Positions 60,149-64,000 of a stretch of DNA of 64,000 nucleotides are shown here, piece after piece. The stretch is taken from positions 1 to 64,000 of the forward strand of contig NZ_BMQP01000004.1 in the NCBI RefSeq assembly GCF_014648175.1. Direction: 5' to 3'. Source of the stretch: Planobispora rosea (GTDB lineage Bacteria > Actinomycetota > Actinomycetes > Streptosporangiales > Streptosporangiaceae). Position numbers and translations under genes: made by a program. The first letter of the stretch is position 1. The number at the start of each line of letters is the position of its first letter. The notes under the pieces are model-generated. The model saw only the letters and a list, made by a program, of their open reading frames with translations, did no database searches and was not told the origin of the DNA.

Positions 60149-60247
60149 CGCGCGACCGGCCGGCACCTCACGCCCCCGCCCCATAAGGGACTGATGGCGA
60201 AATACTGGGGCAAATACCCCTTGGGGTGGCGCAGAAAGGACGGGGGC

Positions 60248-60661
60248 ATGCCGAACATCCTGGTCGTCGAGGACGACACCGACATCCGCGACCTGATCGT
60301 CCTGCAGCTGCGGCAGGACGGCCATCAGGTGCGTACGGCCTCCAGCGGCCCGGAGGCGCTGGCCGCCATCGAGCGGCAGCCCCCGGATGTGGTGATACTG
60401 GACTGGGGGCTGCCCTACCTGTCCGGACCGCAGGTGTGCCGCCGGGTGCGGGCCATGCCGGAGGCCGGACGGGTCAAGGTGCTGATGCTGACCGTCCAGG
60501 TCACGGACACCGACATGGTCGAGGGCATGGCCTCCGGAGCGGACGTCTTCATGACCAAGCCCTTCGACATCCACGAGTTGCGGGAACGCGTCGGGAGCCT
60601 GGCCCTGCAGTCCGGCGGCGCGGGCCGGGGCCCGGTGGCCGGAGACTCCGGGATGCCCTGA
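60248..60661 (+). CDS. Single-domain response regulator
   Basis: This 137-residue protein is a receiver domain only (MPNILVVEDDTDIRDLIVLQ). It has Asp9/Asp10, phospho-acceptor Asp52 in VVILDWGLP, the switch Thr82 and Lys104 in MTKPFD. A short Gly-rich tail follows. It has no output domain, so it signals by binding another protein or passes phosphate on. It converges on a histidine kinase with 30 bp between stops, and the pair may work together although on opposite strands. An ATG 54 bases upstream is less likely. Confidence 0.87.
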   Translation: MPNILVVEDDTDIRDLIVLQLRQDGHQVRTASSGPEALAAIERQPPDVVILDWGLPYLSGPQVCRRVRAMPEAGRVKVLMLTVQVTDTDMVEGMASGADVFMTKPFDIHELRERVGSLALQSGGAGRGPVAGDSGMP

Positions 60662-60691
60662 GCGGCGGGGAGACCCGAGGCCCCGGCGGGC

Positions 60692-62767
60692 TCAGGGACT
60701 CCGGGGCGGCCGGGGAATCCGGGGGTCGGGGACGTCCGCGGCGGGCAGCGTGAAATGGAACCGCGAGCCTCCTCCCGGGTTGTCCTCCACCCCGATCCCG
60801 CCGCCGTGCCGCTCGACGATGTGCTTGCAGATGGCCAGGCCGAGCCCGCTGCCGCCGTGAGGACCTCCCGGATGGGCCCGGTGGAACCTCTCGAAGATCA
60901 TTTCGTGCTGCCCCGGGGGGATGCCGATGCCCCGGTCGGCGACCTCGACCCGGACCCACCCCGGCCGATCCGCCGCGGAGGTGACGGTGATCTCCGGCCG
61001 CTCCCCCTCGGCGGTGTACTTCACCGCGTTCCCGATCAGGTTGTCCAGGAGCTGGCGCAGGAGCGCCCGGTCGGCCCGGACCGCGTCCAGCTCGCCGATG
61101 TGGAACACCGGGGCCCGTCCGTCGTCCTGGCCCGCCGAATGGTCACCGCGGGCCGCGGCGACCTCCCGCGTGATCGGCCCGAGGTCGATCGGGACGGGTT
61201 CGATGGGCGCGTCCCGCGCGGTGGTGTGCGCCAGCAGGTCCTGGATCAGCTCCCGCATCCGGGACGAGGCCTGCCGGATGCGGGTGACGCACTCGCCCAC
61301 TCCGGCCGTGCCGTCGTCCCCGGCCGCCTGGCTCCCGGCACCGGCCAGGACCTGTGTCCAGCCGTCGATCGTGGTCAGCGGGTTGAGCAGGTCATGGGCC
61401 ACGACACCGGCGAAGGCCGCCAGTTCGTCGCGGTGCCGCCGTTCCTCGGTGACGTCGTGGAAGACCACGACCGCCGCCCGCTCGTCCGGCAGCCGGGTGG
61501 CGCTGACGCTGAGCATGCGGTTCCCGGCCCGGCCGGGCCCGTGCACCAGCACGTCCATGCCGCGGACCTCGTGACCGGCCAGGGCCAGCATGTACGGCAG
61601 CTGCTCCCTGCCGATGGGCGTGCCGTCGGGGTGGGACAGGTCGTAGGCGTCGACGGTGTCCGGCGGGCCGGTGGGATCGAGCATCCGGTGGGCGGCCGGG
61701 TTCCGCATGACGAAACGCCCCTCGGCGTCGATGACGGCCAGCCCGTCGTGCATCGACTCGACGATCGCCGACAACGTCTCCGCCTGCGCGGACGCCTCCC
61801 GCTCCGCCGCCGCCAGCCGCCGCGCCAGCGCCTCGCGCTCGTCCCGGTTGAGCGCCAGCGCCAGGCCGATCACGGCGACCATCCCGACGAAGACCTGCGC
61901 CACGAGCACCCGGGCGGTGGGATCGGCGATCAGGGCGAACGGGCCCGTGCCGTACAGGGTGAAGACGATGGCGGCGGTTCCCAGGACGAAGTCGTGCACG
62001 GTCACGAAGGTGGTGCTGAACCGGACGGCGGCCCAGACCGTCACCGTCACCAGCAGGAACGCCAGGGGCAGGTCGTGCATGAGCCGGAACGTCACGGCGT
62101 ACGCCACCACCGACACCGTCAGCAGGAGGAAGAGCTCCGCGATCCTCCGGCCCGGCACGCGCCCCAGCGCGTCCCGGACCGCCCGCCGGCCGGGCCGCGG
62201 CCGGTCGCGGGGCCGCGGCGCGCGCAGCCGCCCCAGGCGCAGGCAGAGCGCGGTGATCATCACGATGCTCACGAGGTTGCGCGCCATCCACACCGTGCCG
62301 CCCAGCGACGACCACTGGCCGGTGACCGTCCCCAGCGCGGCGGAGCCGACCAGCGCGCCGAGCAGCGCGCCGGCGAGCGAGGCCGCCAGCAGCCCCCACA
62401 GATGCCGCACCCGGTCGAAGCTCCCCAGTCCCGGGGCGTTCCACAGGTCGGGGCACAACCGGGCGAAGACCCGCAGGAACACCAGCGACTGTCCCAGGTT
62501 CGCCGCGGTGAAAGCGGCGCTGAGCCACGGAGAGGCCCCGGTCATCAGGTTGACCGTGAAAGCGGCCGCCGCCAGCATCAGCGCGTCCAGCCACCTGGAC
62601 CGTTCGTGCCGCTGCACCAGCAACCACACCGTCCCCACGCCGGCCGCCGGCCACATCAGCCCCAGGACCGTCCCGCCGACCATGTCCAGACGCCCGACCA
62701 CCAGCGCCGCGCCGTACAGCAGGGTGAACGCCACCGTACGGCGCAGCACCGCGCCGCCCGGCGTCAC
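60692..62767 (-). CDS. MASE1 histidine kinase with PAS domain
   Basis: This 691-residue membrane sensor kinase has about eight helices forming a MASE1-like sensor (residues 1-305; LRRTVAFTLLYGAALVVGRL, MVGGTVLGLMWPAAGVGTVW). A coiled coil follows, then a PAS domain (SIVESMHDG-type AIVESMHDGLAVIDAEGRFV), a HisKA domain with phospho-His in VVAHDLLNPLTTI, and a HATPase domain (N-box DNLIGNAVKYT, G1 DRGIGIPPGQ, G2 GGSGLGLAI). The GTG at 62767 overlaps the stop of a doubtful small upstream frame. The signal is unknown. Confidence 0.88.
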   Translation of the reverse strand: MTPGGAVLRRTVAFTLLYGAALVVGRLDMVGGTVLGLMWPAAGVGTVWLLVQRHERSRWLDALMLAAAAFTVNLMTGASPWLSAAFTAANLGQSLVFLRVFARLCPDLWNAPGLGSFDRVRHLWGLLAASLAGALLGALVGSAALGTVTGQWSSLGGTVWMARNLVSIVMITALCLRLGRLRAPRPRDRPRPGRRAVRDALGRVPGRRIAELFLLLTVSVVAYAVTFRLMHDLPLAFLLVTVTVWAAVRFSTTFVTVHDFVLGTAAIVFTLYGTGPFALIADPTARVLVAQVFVGMVAVIGLALALNRDEREALARRLAAAEREASAQAETLSAIVESMHDGLAVIDAEGRFVMRNPAAHRMLDPTGPPDTVDAYDLSHPDGTPIGREQLPYMLALAGHEVRGMDVLVHGPGRAGNRMLSVSATRLPDERAAVVVFHDVTEERRHRDELAAFAGVVAHDLLNPLTTIDGWTQVLAGAGSQAAGDDGTAGVGECVTRIRQASSRMRELIQDLLAHTTARDAPIEPVPIDLGPITREVAAARGDHSAGQDDGRAPVFHIGELDAVRADRALLRQLLDNLIGNAVKYTAEGERPEITVTSAADRPGWVRVEVADRGIGIPPGQHEMIFERFHRAHPGGPHGGSGLGLAICKHIVERHGGGIGVEDNPGGGSRFHFTLPAADVPDPRIPRPPRSP

Positions 62768-63168
62768 CGCTCACCCGCCGCGCCGGGGCCGGCGAGTTCC
62801 ACGGGCTCCACGGGCTCCACGGGCTCCACGGGCCGGCAGGCGGGCCGGGCACCGCGATGGGGACGGCGGGCGGCTCTCCACGGCGTCACAGGCGTCCCTT
62901 CTGCGGATGGACCGTACGGCAACGGCGCCCGGACGCCCGTGCGAGGGCGCGCCGCTGCTCCCGGCACCGCTCAGAGGCCAAAAAATAGCCCAGCGCCGCC
63001 GGTCACCCCGGGGACGACACGGGGTGACGGCGGTTACCAGACGATCCGCAGAGGGCTTTGAGGCGCTCCACGGCTTCCCGGCGGAGCACCCCGTTCATCG
63101 GAGGGCCGGGCCCCGGGCCGGTCCGCTTCCGGACGGCTTCCCCGTTTCCCGGGGGCCGGGGGCGCGGG
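62768..63168. other. Region upstream of the kinase gene with tandem repeats, no sure gene
   Basis: These 401 bp hold a 9-bp tandem array (62798-62833) and nothing else I can support. A minus-strand frame of 67 codons (62764-62967) ends in GTGA overlap with the kinase start. Its product is Pro/Arg-rich with VEPVEPVEPVE from the repeat, so I do not call it a gene. Confidence 0.5.
62798..62833. repeat. Tandem 9-bp repeat (TCCACGGGC), four copies
   Basis: Four exact copies of TCCACGGGC lie 31 bp upstream of the kinase start codon. On the minus strand they code for a Val-Glu-Pro repeat in a doubtful small frame. Confidence 0.85.
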
Positions 63169-63795
63169 TCAGTCCACCAGGCGTTTCTGGACCGCGAAGC
63201 CGAGGCTGTCGACCGCCACCTGCGGGTGGGTCAGGTCCACCCGCCCTCCGGCCCCCACCGGGGCGACCCAGCTCACGGTGACGTAGTGTCCCAGCGCCCG
63301 GGCCTGGGCCCGGCTCCGGGAGGCGTCGAACCCCTCGGGGGTGCCGGGCGCGGACCGGACGAACCCGCCGGACCTCAAAGCGGCCACGAGTCTGTCGGCG
63401 GCGGCGGAGTCGGCCAGGTTGAAGATGAGGAACTGCCCGGAGATCCGCCCGTCCCGGGTCGCGTAGTGGGCGCGCAGGACCTGGGTGCATCCGGCGACGG
63501 CGGCCTCCGCGCTCCCCCACACGGCCTCGGCGCAGTCGGTCAGCGTCTCGGTGCCCCGGCGCTGCAGGGTGACGCCGCCGGAGGCCACCGACTCCGCGGG
63601 GAAGACCTCGGCGACGGTGAGCGGCTCGGGGTCGAGGTCCCGGGTGGCGATGGGGACGTAGTGGCCCGTGGTCGGCTCGCCGCGGAAGGTCGCCGCCCGC
63701 GGGGCCTCCTCGCCGCCCGTCAGCCACCAGGACGCCGCAGCCCCGGCGGCCACCAGGACGACGGCGGCGACGGCGACGGCGATCCACTTGCGCAT
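63169..63795 (-). CDS. Membrane-anchored secreted protein, function unknown
   Basis: This 208-residue protein has an N-terminal membrane anchor (WIAVAVAAVVLVAAGAAASW) and an extracytoplasmic domain. Two cysteines (LTDCAEAVWGSAEAAVAGC) may form a disulfide. Its C-terminus (RALGHYVTVSWVAPVG to QKRLVD) aligns with the end of the next, truncated protein (HAMGHYAGLVWIGRTDG to FRRVV), so the two are probably paralogues. It starts 22 bases after the neighbour's stop, suggesting an operon. I do not recognise the family. Confidence 0.72.
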   Translation of the reverse strand: MRKWIAVAVAAVVLVAAGAAASWWLTGGEEAPRAATFRGEPTTGHYVPIATRDLDPEPLTVAEVFPAESVASGGVTLQRRGTETLTDCAEAVWGSAEAAVAGCTQVLRAHYATRDGRISGQFLIFNLADSAAADRLVAALRSGGFVRSAPGTPEGFDASRSRAQARALGHYVTVSWVAPVGAGGRVDLTHPQVAVDSLGFAVQKRLVD

Positions 63796-63817
63796 GGGAA
63801 CCGAGCCTACCGAGCCG

Positions 63818-64000
63818 TCACGGGGTCGGAGCGGCCGTCGGCGAAGCCGCGACGACGCGGCGGAACACGGCCTTCTCCGCGTCCCTGACGGCCAGGGCCA
63901 GGGAGACGAAGTCGTCCTTGGCGTCGGGTTCGGCGCCGTCGGTCCTGCCGATCCAGACCAGGCCCGCGTAGTGTCCCATCGCGTGGCCGCTGGCCTCGGT
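63818..64000 (-). CDS. Paralogue of the preceding secreted protein, C-terminal part (5' end outside window)
   Basis: Sixty residues are visible, reading TEASGHAMGHYAGLVWIGRT, then DDFVSLALAVRDAEKAVFRR, and ending ASPTAAPTP. The frame runs open to the window edge. The segment resembles the C-terminus of the adjacent protein, with the shared GHY followed by a valine/tryptophan strand and a closing basic helix. Function unknown. Confidence 0.7.
   Translation of the reverse strand, partial: TEASGHAMGHYAGLVWIGRTDGAEPDAKDDFVSLALAVRDAEKAVFRRVVAASPTAAPTP

Noticed and set aside
62764..62967. Small gene of 67 codons overlapping the kinase start
   Set aside because: The product is low-complexity and partly built of a 9-bp tandem repeat; only the GTGA overlap speaks for it.

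Overview
The window is 64 kb of GC-rich, densely coding DNA with many GTG and TTG starts, 1-4 base gene overlaps and actinomycete gene families: ANTAR regulator, Spo0M with SPFH partners, a fused prephenate dehydrogenase-ACT protein, and the order rpsA-polA-liv operon-ANTAR regulator-pyk-gltBD. It is a chromosomal segment of a filamentous actinomycete. Streptosporangiales is my best guess, but the order-level placement is an inference.

Layout. 1-441: end of an aldo/keto reductase. 687-12354 (minus): a long housekeeping run, read pyrG, NUDIX, xerD, ParA ATPase, scpA, scpB, rluB, aroH, tyrA, cmk, der, covering pyrimidine and aromatic amino acid synthesis, chromosome segregation and translation. 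12609-16105 (plus): acyltransferase, nitronate monooxygenase-like flavoprotein and two membrane proteins, followed by a Uma2-type gene remnant and a zinc-ribbon protein. 17039-30655: uvrB, an SPFH-SPFH-Spo0M operon, coaE, GNAT, rpsA, a polysaccharide deacetylase, polA and a hotdog thioesterase. 31167-33647: polar amino acid ABC transporter.

33727-40456 is the most unusual part. A STAND-type HTH/NB-ARC/TPR regulator is divergent from two short eight-cysteine peptide genes, followed by a MauE/DoxX-like membrane protein, a membrane-anchored thioredoxin-like protein, an ABC exporter (split here by an apparent one-base frameshift) and a type I signal peptidase. I read this as a disulfide-rich secreted peptide system: the redox pair would oxidise the peptides, the ABC protein export them, and the peptidase remove the leader. 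No lanthionine, YcaO or radical-SAM enzyme is present. The block is bracketed by a 28-base direct repeat and sits between two genes that would otherwise be close divergent neighbours, so it looks like an inserted island. The two peptide genes share a 93-bp identical leader segment, and a mauE-like gene fragment lies between them, which points to a recent tandem duplication.

40504-58208: a lipoprotein, the branched-chain amino acid transporter livKHMGF, the ANTAR regulator, a tRNA with a CAA anticodon and a short variable arm, a vapBC toxin-antitoxin pair, pyk, DUF2784, a subtilisin-like protease and gltBD. 58538-64000: a BpsA-like aminopropyltransferase family protein, a single-domain response regulator convergent with a MASE1 histidine kinase, and two tandem paralogous secreted proteins, the second cut by the window edge.
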